A program made the translations under genes and the position numbers. Below the pieces are notes generated by a model. The model was not told the DNA's origin, made no database searches, and saw nothing but the letters and a program-made list of their open reading frames with translations. A stretch of 64,000 nt of DNA from Streptomyces zagrosensis (GTDB lineage: Bacteria > Actinomycetota > Actinomycetes > Streptomycetales > Streptomycetaceae), in contig NZ_JACHJL010000014.1 in the NCBI RefSeq assembly GCF_014203645.1, forward strand, positions 179,452 to 243,451, read 5' to 3'. Shown here piece after piece: positions 43,693 through 51,134 of the stretch; the first letter of the stretch is position 1, and each line of letters starts with the position of its first letter.

Positions 43693-44023
43693 GTGTTGGT
43701 CCTCGCGATGTCATTCCAGGGCAGCACCTAGGTCCCTGGGCTGCGCTCGCGTTAAGGCAGACGGTGCGCGGTGCGCGTTGGTTGCCCGGAGCGAATGATT
43801 TCGGTGGTCACAAGTTGATCACTGTGGGGTTGGGGTCGGGGTGGGTTGGGGAGCGGTGGCTTCCGGTGCGGGGGGCTGGGGCAACTTGGGGTGGGGTGGC
43901 GGGGGTTGGGGGTGTGGGGGTGTTGCGGTGCGGGGGGTGGTTCGGGTGGTGGGTGCCGGGGGGGGGGAGGGTGGGGGTGGCGAGGGGGTGGATGAGATTG
44001 GGCATATGGGGCGGTTTGCGGGA
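43693..44023. other. Intergenic region with an extreme G-rich stretch before CRISPR array 1
   Basis: The + strand between about 43824 and 43991 is dominated by runs of four or more G, including ten consecutive G near 43968, with very few C. No gene is supported. The block ends directly before the array 1 leader. Confidence 0.7.
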
Positions 44024-44090
44024 GATGTCGGAGTTTGAAGAAGTGGGTAAAAACCGGGGGAGTGCGCGGTAACGTCGCAGGTCGCGAACT
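44024..44090 (+). promoter_or_regulatory. CRISPR leader 1
   Basis: The block ends GTCGCGAACT next to the first repeat and is nearly identical to the blocks before arrays 2 and 3. It contains the AT-rich core GAAGAAGTGGGTAAAAACC. A 15-codon frame (MSEFEEVGKNRGSAR) spans 44025-44072. Confidence 0.85.
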
Positions 44091-44363
44091 GTGGTCCCCG
44101 CGCGTGCGGGGGTGGTCCCGTGTTCGATGAGTGGGGAGTATGGCAAAAGCAGTGGTCCCCGCGCGTGCGGGGGTGGTCCCCAGGGCCTGGGCAGGAAGAT
44201 CCACGACACCGTGTGGTCCCCGCGCGTGCGGGGGTGGTCCTGACGGGCCGCCGACATGGCTCTTGCCCGTCCAGTGGTCCCCGCGCGTGCGGGGGTGGTC
44301 CCGCAGGCGAACCCGTAGACCGCGTCGTCATCGTGTGGTCCCCGCGCATGCGGGGGTGGTCCC
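44091..44363 (+). CRISPR. CRISPR array 1, type I-E-like, 5 repeats
   Basis: Five 29-nt repeats begin at 44091, 44152, 44213, 44274 and 44335, with four spacers of exactly 32 nt. The repeat starts GTGGTCCCCGC, has loop GCGT and ends GCGGGGGTGGTCCC. The third repeat ends in T, and the last carries loop GCAT. The conserved leader on the left gives + orientation. The repeat and spacer sizes are those of type I-E. Spacers 2 and 4 look coding-like, but no match is visible in the window. Confidence 0.97.
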
Positions 44364-44440
44364 GCGGTTGCTCAGGTCTTCCCGGCAGTGGTGTCTCGCA
44401 CGGGCCCTGGTCATGGGGCCGGGACCTGTGCGGGCGTGCA

Positions 44441-44809
44441 TTACCTGCCGGGTCGTCTGCTGTTTGTGCGTCGTGGTGTTCGTTGGTTTAGGCGGGTGAG
44501 GGTGCGGGTGTAGTGGTGGGTCCAAAGGTGGTTGATGTGGGTGAGGGCGGTGGTGGCGAGGAGTTGGAGTGCGGGTGTTGCGGTGGGCAGGCGGAGTGGT
44601 GGTTCGTTTTCGCAGAGGTCGGCTGTGCCGAAGGTGGAGACGTGGAAGCGGGCGTGGCCGCTGTGGGCGCGGTGGGTGGCCATCCACACGTCTACTTCGG
44701 CGATGGTGAGCCTGTCGTCGGCTTCTGCTTCGCATTCGTCGCCGTCTCCCAGGCAGAACGCGGCGTAGCCGTGTCGGTGGGTCTGCCAGTGGCGGGGCAG
44801 GGGGATCAT
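44441..44809 (-). CDS. Small Cys/His-containing protein, DUF7848-like
   Basis: A 122-residue protein of unknown function. The first half contains CLGDGDECEAEADDRLTI followed by VWMATHRAHSGHARFHV, a pattern like the short Streptomyces proteins I recall as DUF7848 (Cys-rich start, WMxxH, H-x-RF). The second half is a His/Arg/Thr-rich tail. ATG at 44809 overlaps the stop of the upstream gene (ATGA) and is preceded by AAAGGAAAA. It is the last gene of a coupled three-gene operon located between CRISPR arrays 1 and 2. Confidence 0.7.
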   Translation of the reverse strand: MIPLPRHWQTHRHGYAAFCLGDGDECEAEADDRLTIAEVDVWMATHRAHSGHARFHVSTFGTADLCENEPPLRLPTATPALQLLATTALTHINHLWTHHYTRTLTRLNQRTPRRTNSRRPGR

Positions 44810-45255
44810 GGTCGGTTTTCCTTTCGCGGTGGGGTGGTGAGGGCGGCGTGTAGGGCGCGGGTGATGACGTCGTCCAAGCCCTCGCTTGCGACCCAGCGTC
44901 GGCGGTGGGGTGTGGGGTGGCAGTGACAAGGGCTGAATTCCCCGGCCGCTACCCGGGCGTCGGTGCCGGAGGTCCATCCGCCGTCTACGACCAGGGTCAT
45001 GCGCTCGGGGCGGCGGAAGTCCGTGGCCAGGACGCGATGGCGAGGTGGCAGTTGCAGCCCGAGTGCGCAGGCGGTGCGTGCGGCTGCGGACAGCAACAAC
45101 TCACCGGGGCGCAGGATGACACCGGGCAGGTACCACGGCGGCGCCCCGTCGTGGACGAGGAGGATCTGCGGTAGGCCGCTGGTCACGTCGTCTGGTGCGT
45201 GGGGGTTGCGGGGTTTCCAGATCAGCAGGGCTACGCGAAGTTGCCGGGCGCTCAT
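44806..45255 (-). CDS. Degenerate Nudix-like protein
   Basis: A 149-residue protein. The region PPWYLPGVILRPGELLLSAAARTACALGL aligns in spacing with a Nudix box (GX5EX7REUXEEXGU), keeping the first Gly, the first Glu and the Arg. The REUXEE glutamates that bind the metal are lost. The preceding LLVHDGAPPWYLPGG-like strand also fits the fold. It is therefore probably a catalytically dead Nudix-fold protein, perhaps a ligand binder. ATG at 45255 overlaps the stop of the upstream gene and its own stop overlaps the next start, so the three genes are translationally coupled. Confidence 0.6.
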   Translation of the reverse strand: MSARQLRVALLIWKPRNPHAPDDVTSGLPQILLVHDGAPPWYLPGVILRPGELLLSAAARTACALGLQLPPRHRVLATDFRRPERMTLVVDGGWTSGTDARVAAGEFSPCHCHPTPHRRRWVASEGLDDVITRALHAALTTPPRKENRP

Positions 45256-45916
45256 GAGGCGCTGTCTGGGGTGGTGGGGGTGTGGGCGAGGTGGTCGAGC
45301 CCGCAGTCGCTGGGTGTCTTGCCGTTGGTGGTCATGATCCCGGCAGCGTCCGCGCCGTCCGACCAGAAGAATCCGCCTGTCCCGGCGAGCGCGTCCAGCG
45401 GGAGTTGGATGCGGTGGGGGTTGGTGCGTAGCTCGTCGGACGCCAGCGCTTTGGGGTCAAACAACGCGTCTCGTAGGCGTGTTGGAAGTCGATGTCTGTC
45501 ACGGGCTCCCACGCGTCCGTGGTTTCGGCTTGGCCGGTGTTGGCGAGGAAGAACCGCAAGACGGTGTTCCCCTGGACCGTTCGTACGGTGTGCTGCCCGG
45601 TCAGCACCGAACTCCGCTTCGCGGCACTGGTCACCGCGGGCCCGTTCTGCTCGCGCTGGTGGTGTTCCACGGCCCGGTGTGCGTGCAGTGTTTCCACGGC
45701 TTTGCGGTACCGCGGCCAATCCCGCAACGCACGAGCACGGTCCCGAACGATGACCACCGCCCGACACGTGGCACACAGCGCGGCTGCGGTCTCGGTGGCG
45801 ACGTGCTCCACCAAGGGCACATCGGACGCCAACTGGTCGTTGAGAGCGAGAAGTTGAGACAGTTTGGCGTCGATGGGTTCCGGGGCGGGCGGCCAGTGGT
45901 CGGGGTGCTGGATCAT
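45252..45916 (-). pseudogene. Hypothetical protein gene with an internal frameshift
   Basis: One protein appears split over two frames. The first about 150 residues (MIQHPDHWPPAPEPIDAKLS through VTDIDFQHAYET) are in one frame. The continuation LFDPKALASDELRTNPHRIQ and a tail to TPTTPDSAS is in the -1 frame, with the join near 45462-45466. The tail's stop overlaps the next gene's ATG as ATGA, showing that this second frame is the genuine end. The reconstructed length is about 221 residues, with cysteines in ALCATCRAV. A 1-bp deletion explains the break; sequencing error or programmed frameshifting are alternatives. I do not recognise the family. It is divergent from the HTH-TPR regulator. Confidence 0.65.
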
Positions 45917-46179
45917 CAGCGGGCCCCCTGCCCGCCGCCGCGGCGGCGGTCATATGGGTACGTAAGCTTGAGCATGGCTGCCTGCCTCTTTCAGGTGGTT
46001 CACGCCCCCGGACCGGTCGCACGGTCGCGGGGGTTTCGGCGGGGCGGTGGGCTATGTGTCCACTTGTCACCCGACGTGCGCGGCCTGTCTCTCTAAGCAA
46101 CACCTGCGGCACACTGGGTGGGTACTGTCGTAGGGGTGGCAATGGGTGGCAGATGAGCGCCCTCGTCGGAGGCTGTGAG

Positions 46180-47532
46180 ATGACCGCACCGAACGCGAAG
46201 CTCGCCGATGCTCTTCGCCGCACTGGCATGAGCAACAACGAACTCGCCCGCCGTGTCAAAGTCGTGGCTGCTGTGTGTGGACAGCCACATGTCCAGCCAG
46301 ACGCCACTGCGGTACGGCGCTGGAGGGGTGGGCACCGGCCGCGCCCCCCGGTACCGGAGATCATCGCGAGTGTCGTCTCGTCCGCACTCGGATACCGCCT
46401 CACGACGTACGACCTCGGCTTCGGTGAGGGCAGTGCCGCGGAGCGCACCCTCACCTACAGCCCCATGCTCGCCGCTACGGTAGAAGCCGTTGCCGACCTG
46501 GGGAGCGCGGACGTGGATCGTCGTAATTTTTTAGCAGTGGCGCCCTTCGCCGCCGTGGCGGCTATTGGGCCCTCCCGTGACTGGCTGCTCAACACGCTGG
46601 AACAGCAGCCTGAGTCGCGGACGCACGTGAGGCTTGAGGATGTCACCTCAGTACGCAATGTTTTCGGCCAGTTCCAGCGCGTGGACGTGCTGCAAGGCGG
46701 TGGTGCCGGTCGGCGCGCACTCGCCCGGTACATGACCCAACATGTCTATCCGCTTCTTCAGCGCACCCATGCCGAGGACGTACGCAGAGCTTTGTGTGAA
46801 GCGACCGCTGAGCAGACCTATTTGCTCGGCTGGATGGCCTACGACGATGGTGAGCACGGGACTGCACAGCGGTATCTGATCCAGTCGCTTCGGCTCGCCG
46901 AGGAGGCCCGTAACGCGTCGCTCGGCGCACACATCTTGGCCGGTATGGCAGACCAGGCCACCCTGCTGGGTAACCCCGCCGAGGGGCGCAGCCTCGCCCA
47001 AGCCGGGCGACATGGTCTCGGGAAGTCGTCGTCTGCCGCCTGCTTGGCTGATCTGTGGTGCTTGGAGGCGCGTGCCCTGGCCAAGCTCGGGCAGGAGAAG
47101 GCAGCCAGGCGGGCCGTGGAAGAGTCGCAGCAGTCGTTCGATCGCGTAGTTCCGAATGCGGAGCAGGAGTGGGCGCAGTTCATCGACAGCGCTTACATCC
47201 ATGGCGAGTGGGCCCACACCTTTCGGGACCTGGGTGATGCGGACCGGGCGGAAGCTCACGCACGAGTGTCGATCCGCTCGGCGAAGACCCAGAGCCGGGC
47301 GCGCCGCGGCGCGATGTCTCAGGCAGCATTGTCGGCGGTTCACTTGCAGCGTCGTGACCTGGAAGCCGCGCATGCGGCGGGACTGCGGACCATCAGTCTC
47401 GCCAAGCGGGTGAAGTCGTCGCGATGCGTCGAAGCGGTGCAGGATCTGCACCGCCGTATGGCGCCGTATGGCGCGCATCGTCTCGTCGCTGATTTCCAGG
47501 AGCGAGCAAGGGAAGTCGTCGCGGTGGTATAG
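46180..47532 (+). CDS. HTH-TPR transcriptional regulator
   Basis: A 450-residue regulator of the type common in Streptomyces. The N-terminal 70 residues form a Cro/C1-like helix-turn-helix (KLADALRRTGMSNNELARRV, then DATAVRRWRGGHRPRPPVPE). A segment RRNFLAVAPFAAVAA near residue 113 resembles a Tat motif but is internal. Residues 185-430 are tetratricopeptide-like helices (YLLGWMAYDDGEHGTAQRYL, SLRLAEEARNASLG). ATG at 46180 is chosen because GGAGG lies eight bases upstream; 46153 is an alternative. It is divergent from the coupled operon and likely controls it. Its 3' end is followed by the leader of CRISPR array 2. Confidence 0.85.
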   Translation: MTAPNAKLADALRRTGMSNNELARRVKVVAAVCGQPHVQPDATAVRRWRGGHRPRPPVPEIIASVVSSALGYRLTTYDLGFGEGSAAERTLTYSPMLAATVEAVADLGSADVDRRNFLAVAPFAAVAAIGPSRDWLLNTLEQQPESRTHVRLEDVTSVRNVFGQFQRVDVLQGGGAGRRALARYMTQHVYPLLQRTHAEDVRRALCEATAEQTYLLGWMAYDDGEHGTAQRYLIQSLRLAEEARNASLGAHILAGMADQATLLGNPAEGRSLAQAGRHGLGKSSSAACLADLWCLEARALAKLGQEKAARRAVEESQQSFDRVVPNAEQEWAQFIDSAYIHGEWAHTFRDLGDADRAEAHARVSIRSAKTQSRARRGAMSQAALSAVHLQRRDLEAAHAAGLRTISLAKRVKSSRCVEAVQDLHRRMAPYGAHRLVADFQERAREVVAVV

Positions 47533-47655
47533 AACGGGCGCGTCACCGGGCTGCGGTTCGGGAGGAGTTCGTGGTTGCGGCGTGCTCGGCAGCGTGGTTG
47601 TCCACAAGCTGGGGATGGAGGCGAGCGAAGTGCTTAGGCTGAGGGATTCGCGGCG

Positions 47656-47722
47656 AATGTCGGAGTTCGAAGAAGTGGGTAAAAACCGGGGTGGCGCGCG
47701 GTAAAGCTGCTGGTCGCGAACT
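47656..47722 (+). promoter_or_regulatory. CRISPR leader 2
   Basis: Nearly identical to leader 1, sharing the GAAGAAGTGGGTAAAAACC core and the ending GTCGCGAACT. The 15-codon frame (MSEFEEVGKNRGGAR, 47657-47704) stops 18 nt before the first repeat, exactly as in the other two leaders. Confidence 0.85.
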
Positions 47723-48056
47723 GTGGTCCCCGCGCGTGCGGGGGTGGTCCCCCGTTGCCGAACCACACGGCGGCGCGGTGAACGTGGTCCCCGCGCGTGC
47801 GGGGGTGGTCCCGGGCCGCGAAAACTCTTGTGAGGGTCGCCCGCGTGGTCCCCGCGCGTGCGGGGGTGGTCCCCACCAGCCGCGCCTCCCACGCCGCCAC
47901 CTGCCGTGGTCCCCGCGCGTGCGGGGGTGGTCCCGGGCGAGTGATGGCGGGCTGGTGGATGCCACAGTGGTCCCCGCGCGTGCGGGGGTGGTCCCAAGCG
48001 GCGCAGGATCGAGCAGTTGGCGCGCGGGTGGTCCCCGCGCGTGCGGGGATGGTCCG
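47723..48056 (+). CRISPR. CRISPR array 2, type I-E-like, 6 repeats
   Basis: Repeats begin at 47723, 47784, 47845, 47906, 47967 and 48028 with five 32-nt spacers. The loop is GCGT in all. The last repeat is degenerate at its end (GGGGATGGTCCG), which marks the leader-distal side. The next gene begins three bases after the array. Confidence 0.97.
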
Positions 48057-48058
48057 AG

Positions 48059-48751
48059 ATGGCAGGCGCGGTGATCGAGGTGGACGGTGTGGGCAGTAGC
48101 CGGAACGAGTGTGTAACCCCCCTGCGGGGCGACTTCCTAGCGACAGCCCGCATGGGCGCAGGGCTACTGCGGGAGCCCGCGGTGGCCGCCAGGTGGGACG
48201 AGCCCAGCGCCCTTCCGGAGTTCAGTGTGGCCGGGCTTGCGGGGCATTTGGCGTACCAGGTGCTGGCTGTTCCGGAGATCCTGGCGCAGCCCGTGCCGCA
48301 GGAGCCGGTGGTGCCGCTGCTTGAGCACTACGCGCGGGTGGAGTGGATCGGTGCGGGCGTGGACGAGGAGATCAACGTCCGTATTCGGCGCGGTGGCGAG
48401 CAGGCTGCGGCCGGGGGAGCGGAGGCGTTGGCCGGGCGCATGGACGTCGCCGTAGGCGAGCTGGGCGCCAGCCTCGCATCCGTCGCGAACCGTCCGGTGC
48501 GTATCCCGCTGTGGGGTTCGTGGTCGCTTGCTCTCGACGACCTGTTGGTCACGCGCATGATGGAGCTCGCGGTGCACGCGGACGATCTGGCGGTAAGCGT
48601 GGAAATCGAGGTCCCGGCCCTGCCGCCCAGGGTCGCCGAAACGGTGATCGACCTATTGTCCCGGCTTGCAGTGCGCCGCCACGGGGTGACGGGTGTACTG
48701 CGTGCGCTGAGTCGGGCGGAGCGGGCTCCGGGGTCCATCGCGGCATTCTGA
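48059..48751 (+). CDS. DinB/mycothiol-dependent maleylpyruvate isomerase-like protein
   Basis: A 230-residue protein of the MDMPI N-terminal (DinB-like four-helix) family, usually mycothiol-dependent enzymes. FSVAGLAGHLAYQVLAVPEI carries the first metal-ligand histidine. DLLVTRMMELAVHADDLAVS has the second pair (H in VHADD), and LPPRVAETVIDLLSRLAVRRHG follows, all typical. ATG at 48059 lies three bases after the degenerate last CRISPR repeat, so its ribosome binding site would lie in the repeat; a start at a downstream GTG is possible. Substrate unknown. Confidence 0.8.
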   Translation: MAGAVIEVDGVGSSRNECVTPLRGDFLATARMGAGLLREPAVAARWDEPSALPEFSVAGLAGHLAYQVLAVPEILAQPVPQEPVVPLLEHYARVEWIGAGVDEEINVRIRRGGEQAAAGGAEALAGRMDVAVGELGASLASVANRPVRIPLWGSWSLALDDLLVTRMMELAVHADDLAVSVEIEVPALPPRVAETVIDLLSRLAVRRHGVTGVLRALSRAERAPGSIAAF

Positions 48752-48881
48752 AACTGCGCGGCGACGAAAGGGCGCATGGGGCTCGGTCGAGCTTGTTTCC
48801 TGGCTGCGTGGGGCGGTGACGCAGTCGCTTGTAGCCAGCGAAGCAATTGGCCAGGAGAGAGGAGTGGGTGGTTTGCGTAAA

Positions 48882-48947
48882 TTGCCGAAGTTTGAAGAAG
48901 TGAGTAAAAACCGGGGCGGCGCTCGGTAAAGCCGCAGGTCGCGAACT
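48882..48947 (+). promoter_or_regulatory. CRISPR leader 3
   Basis: Shares the GAAGAAGTGAGTAAAAACC core and the terminal GTCGCGAACT with leaders 1 and 2. The 15-codon frame begins with TTG (LPKFEEVSKNRGGAR) and stops 18 nt before the array. Confidence 0.85.
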
Positions 48948-49281
48948 GTGGTCCCCGCGCATGCGGGGGTGGTCCCGCCGCTGGCACATGGATTGCCACA
49001 TTTGCCCGGTGGTCCCCGCGCATGCGGGGGTGGTCCCTTGCGGCGCGTTTCGATCAAGGGGGCGCAGTTGTGGTCCCCGCGCATGCGGGGGTGGTCCCGA
49101 AGCATGGTGTGGCCCACCGTCGTAAGGAGCGTGGTCCCCGCGCATGCGGGGGTGGTCCCCAACAGAGGGCATGGGGCACCTCCTCGGCGCTGTGGTCCCC
49201 GCGCATGCGGGGGTGGTCCTCGGCCGAGCTCCGCCATGACACGCGAGGGCGCGTGGTCCCCGCCCATGCGGGGCTAATCCA
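48948..49281 (+). CRISPR. CRISPR array 3, type I-E-like, 6 repeats
   Basis: Repeats begin at 48948, 49009, 49070, 49131, 49192 and 49253 with five 32-nt spacers. The loop is GCAT in every repeat, distinguishing this array from 1 and 2. The fifth repeat ends in T, and the sixth is heavily degenerate (GCCCATGCGGGGCTAATCC). Confidence 0.97.
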
Positions 49282-49341
49282 CAGCACCAAAAGGAATCGG
49301 ATCTCGCCCCGCGGAGGCCGCGGCGGGGCTACGGTGACGCC

Positions 49342-49614
49342 ATGGCCAGAGCGGCGACGGCCATCCGCGTTGCGCCGCAGACGCGCGGCCATCTCGCCGA
49401 GCTTGCGCGGGAGCGGGGCCTCAGCGTGGGGCGGTACGTTGAGTTGCTGGCTCAGCAGGCCACCGAGGCCCAGCGCGCTGAGCGGCTTGCCGCTGACCGT
49501 GCCGTGCTGCGGGATCTGACCGGCTGCGGCCTCAGCGACGCCGACTTCGACCAGGCCCCTGACGTCCTCCGCCATGCTTACCGGCTGGCCGCCGCGAAGG
49601 TGCGAACCGCTTAG
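49342..49614 (+). CDS. Small RHH/antitoxin-like protein
   Basis: A 90-residue protein. The start MARAATAIRVAPQTRGHLAE and GLSVGRYVELLAQQAT resemble a ribbon-helix-helix DNA-binding unit (short strand, then two helices). The second half is a charged helix ending in AAAKVRTA, which might hold a toxin-binding tail. No toxin gene follows; the next gene is a broken Uma2. It could be an orphan antitoxin or a small repressor. ATG at 49342 lacks a strong ribosome binding site. Confidence 0.6.
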   Translation: MARAATAIRVAPQTRGHLAELARERGLSVGRYVELLAQQATEAQRAERLAADRAVLRDLTGCGLSDADFDQAPDVLRHAYRLAAAKVRTA

Positions 49615-49697
49615 CCGCGCCCCGTCTCATCCCCCGTCCGAGCGGCCTTGACGCGTAGAGCAGCGCTACCGGTAGTGAGCGGCTGAGGAGCGCGCCC

Positions 49698-50341
49698 ATG
49701 GAAGGCCGCATGACCGCCGAATCGCTGCACCCCTGGCCGGTGCCGCCGCCGGACGCCTACACCGTGGACGATCTCTTCGCACTGCCCGACCTCCCGCCTC
49801 ACACCGAGCTGATCGACGGAAGCCTGGTTTCCCCCGGCCCGCAGCGGCTGTTCCACATGGCGACGCTGTACCTCCTGGAGAGCGGGCTGCGCCGGACCGT
49901 TCCTGATCATCTGGTGGTTGGGCGGGAGATGACCGTGGTTCTGGGGGCCGGGGCCCGTACCGCACCGGAGCCCGATCTGTTCGTCGTGCGCGGGGAAGCC
50001 GTGGCGAGCGCGCGGCGGACCCGGTTCGAGGCGGCCGATGTGCTGCTCGTCGTGGAGGTGGTCTCGCCCGACTCCGAAGCCAGGGATCGGATACCTAGCC
50101 CCGTAAGTACGCGGCGGCCGGCATTTCGTACTTTTGGCTGGTGGAGATGGCTGGTGAGGGGGACCAGCCGGTGGTGCATACGTACGAGCATGACCCGGTG
50201 ACCCAGGGGTACGGGCTCACCGGTATCCATCATGAGCGGCTTAAGCTGTCGGTTCCGTTTACCATCGATGTTGATCTCGCCGGGGGCAGCCCTGCTGAGC
50301 GCGGGCCGGTAGCCCGCCTTCCGCCGCCCGCATCCCGCTGA
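49698..50341 (+). pseudogene. Broken Uma2 family endonuclease-like gene
   Basis: The first about 130 residues are a clear Uma2 (DUF820) protein: YTVDDLFALPDLPPHTELID, then TAPEPDLFVVRGEA and VVEVVSPDSEARDR with the PD-(D/E)xK residues. After base about 50090 the expected continuation appears in another frame (YFWLVEMAGEGDQPVVHTYE). The sequence GATCGGATACCTAGCCC lacks one G relative to the expected DRDTKP codons, and the Lys codon reads TAG, so there are two lesions. ATG at 49698 follows GAGGAG. Confidence 0.8.
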
Positions 50342-50812
50342 GCCCGGGCTCAAAGCGCCTGGAGCCCAGGCCGGGGCCATGCCCCGGCCCGCTCCCGCCT
50401 CGCGCCAGCGGTCCCGTCCGATGATTCGTCGCCACTGCCGTGGGGTACCCTCCAAGGCTCGATTCGCGACGGGCGTGCCCCGTATGGCACACTGTTCAGG
50501 TTGCTCGGTTGAGTGCCGATGTTTGCGCGCCTCCCGCCGGGAGGACTGGAAGCGAGTCCCGCAGTACTCGTCGCCCCATGCTGTGTGCCGCAAGGCGCAG
50601 GGGCGGAAGTACGGGAATCTTCCGGGAAGTGTTAACGGGGCTCCAGCCAGGCACCCGGTGGGTGACTTTCCCCCCACAACCCCCTTCACTAGGGATTTTT
50701 CCTGTGGAGATTTACGAGAAGGGGCGCGACACGCCCGACCTCGGGGGTCGGGGAAAAGCCGCGAACGCACCGGGTCCCAGAGCGTTACGAGAGACAGGAC
50801 TACAAAGTAGCC
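50342..50812. other. S10 operon leader and promoter region
   Basis: 471 bp without a gene upstream of rpsJ. The stretch from about 50485 (CACACTGTTCAGGTTGCTC) looks like the conserved leader I recall upstream of rpsJ in Streptomyces. A hairpin with CCCGACC/GGTCGGG sits near 50736-50754. The start site of transcription cannot be fixed by eye. Confidence 0.55.
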
Positions 50813-51121
50813 ATGGCGGGACAGAAGATCCGCATCCGGCTCAAGGCCTACGACCACGAGGTCATCGACTCTTCGGCGAAGAAGATCGTCGAGACGGTGA
50901 CCAGGACTGGTGCGTCGGTCGCGGGCCCGGTGCCGCTGCCCACTGAGAAGAACGTGTACTGCGTCATCAAGTCGCCGCACAAGTACAAGGACTCGCGCGA
51001 GCACTTCGAGATGCGCACGCACAAGCGCCTCATCGACATCCTTGACCCCACGCCGAAGACCGTTGACTCGCTCATGCGTCTCGATCTGCCGGCGGGCGTC
51101 GATATCGAGATCAAGCTCTGA
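50813..51121 (+). CDS. rpsJ: 30S ribosomal protein S10
   Basis: S10 belongs to the 30S head and also partners NusB in antitermination. The 102-residue protein starts MAGQKIRIRLKAYDHEVID and contains the loop GPVPLPTEKNVYCVIKSPH. ATG at 50813. It opens the S10 operon, followed 13 bp later by rplC. Confidence 0.98.
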   Translation: MAGQKIRIRLKAYDHEVIDSSAKKIVETVTRTGASVAGPVPLPTEKNVYCVIKSPHKYKDSREHFEMRTHKRLIDILDPTPKTVDSLMRLDLPAGVDIEIKL

Positions 51122-51134
51122 GGTGACGCGCGAG

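Noticed and set aside
43808..44349. Minus-strand open frames across CRISPR array 1 encoding repeated PPPHARGP peptides
   Set aside because: They are translations of the CRISPR repeats and spacers; the periodicity is that of the 61-nt repeat unit. Similar frames across arrays 2 and 3 are rejected for the same reason.
44364..44440. Possible extra repeat after array 1
   Set aside because: The GGCAGTGGTGTCTC sequence has only a partial match to the repeat start and no stem.
46293..46560. Tat signal at RRNFLAVAPFAAVAA in the HTH-TPR regulator
   Set aside because: The motif is internal after a DNA-binding domain, so export is implausible; it resembles the motif by chance or by an old fusion.
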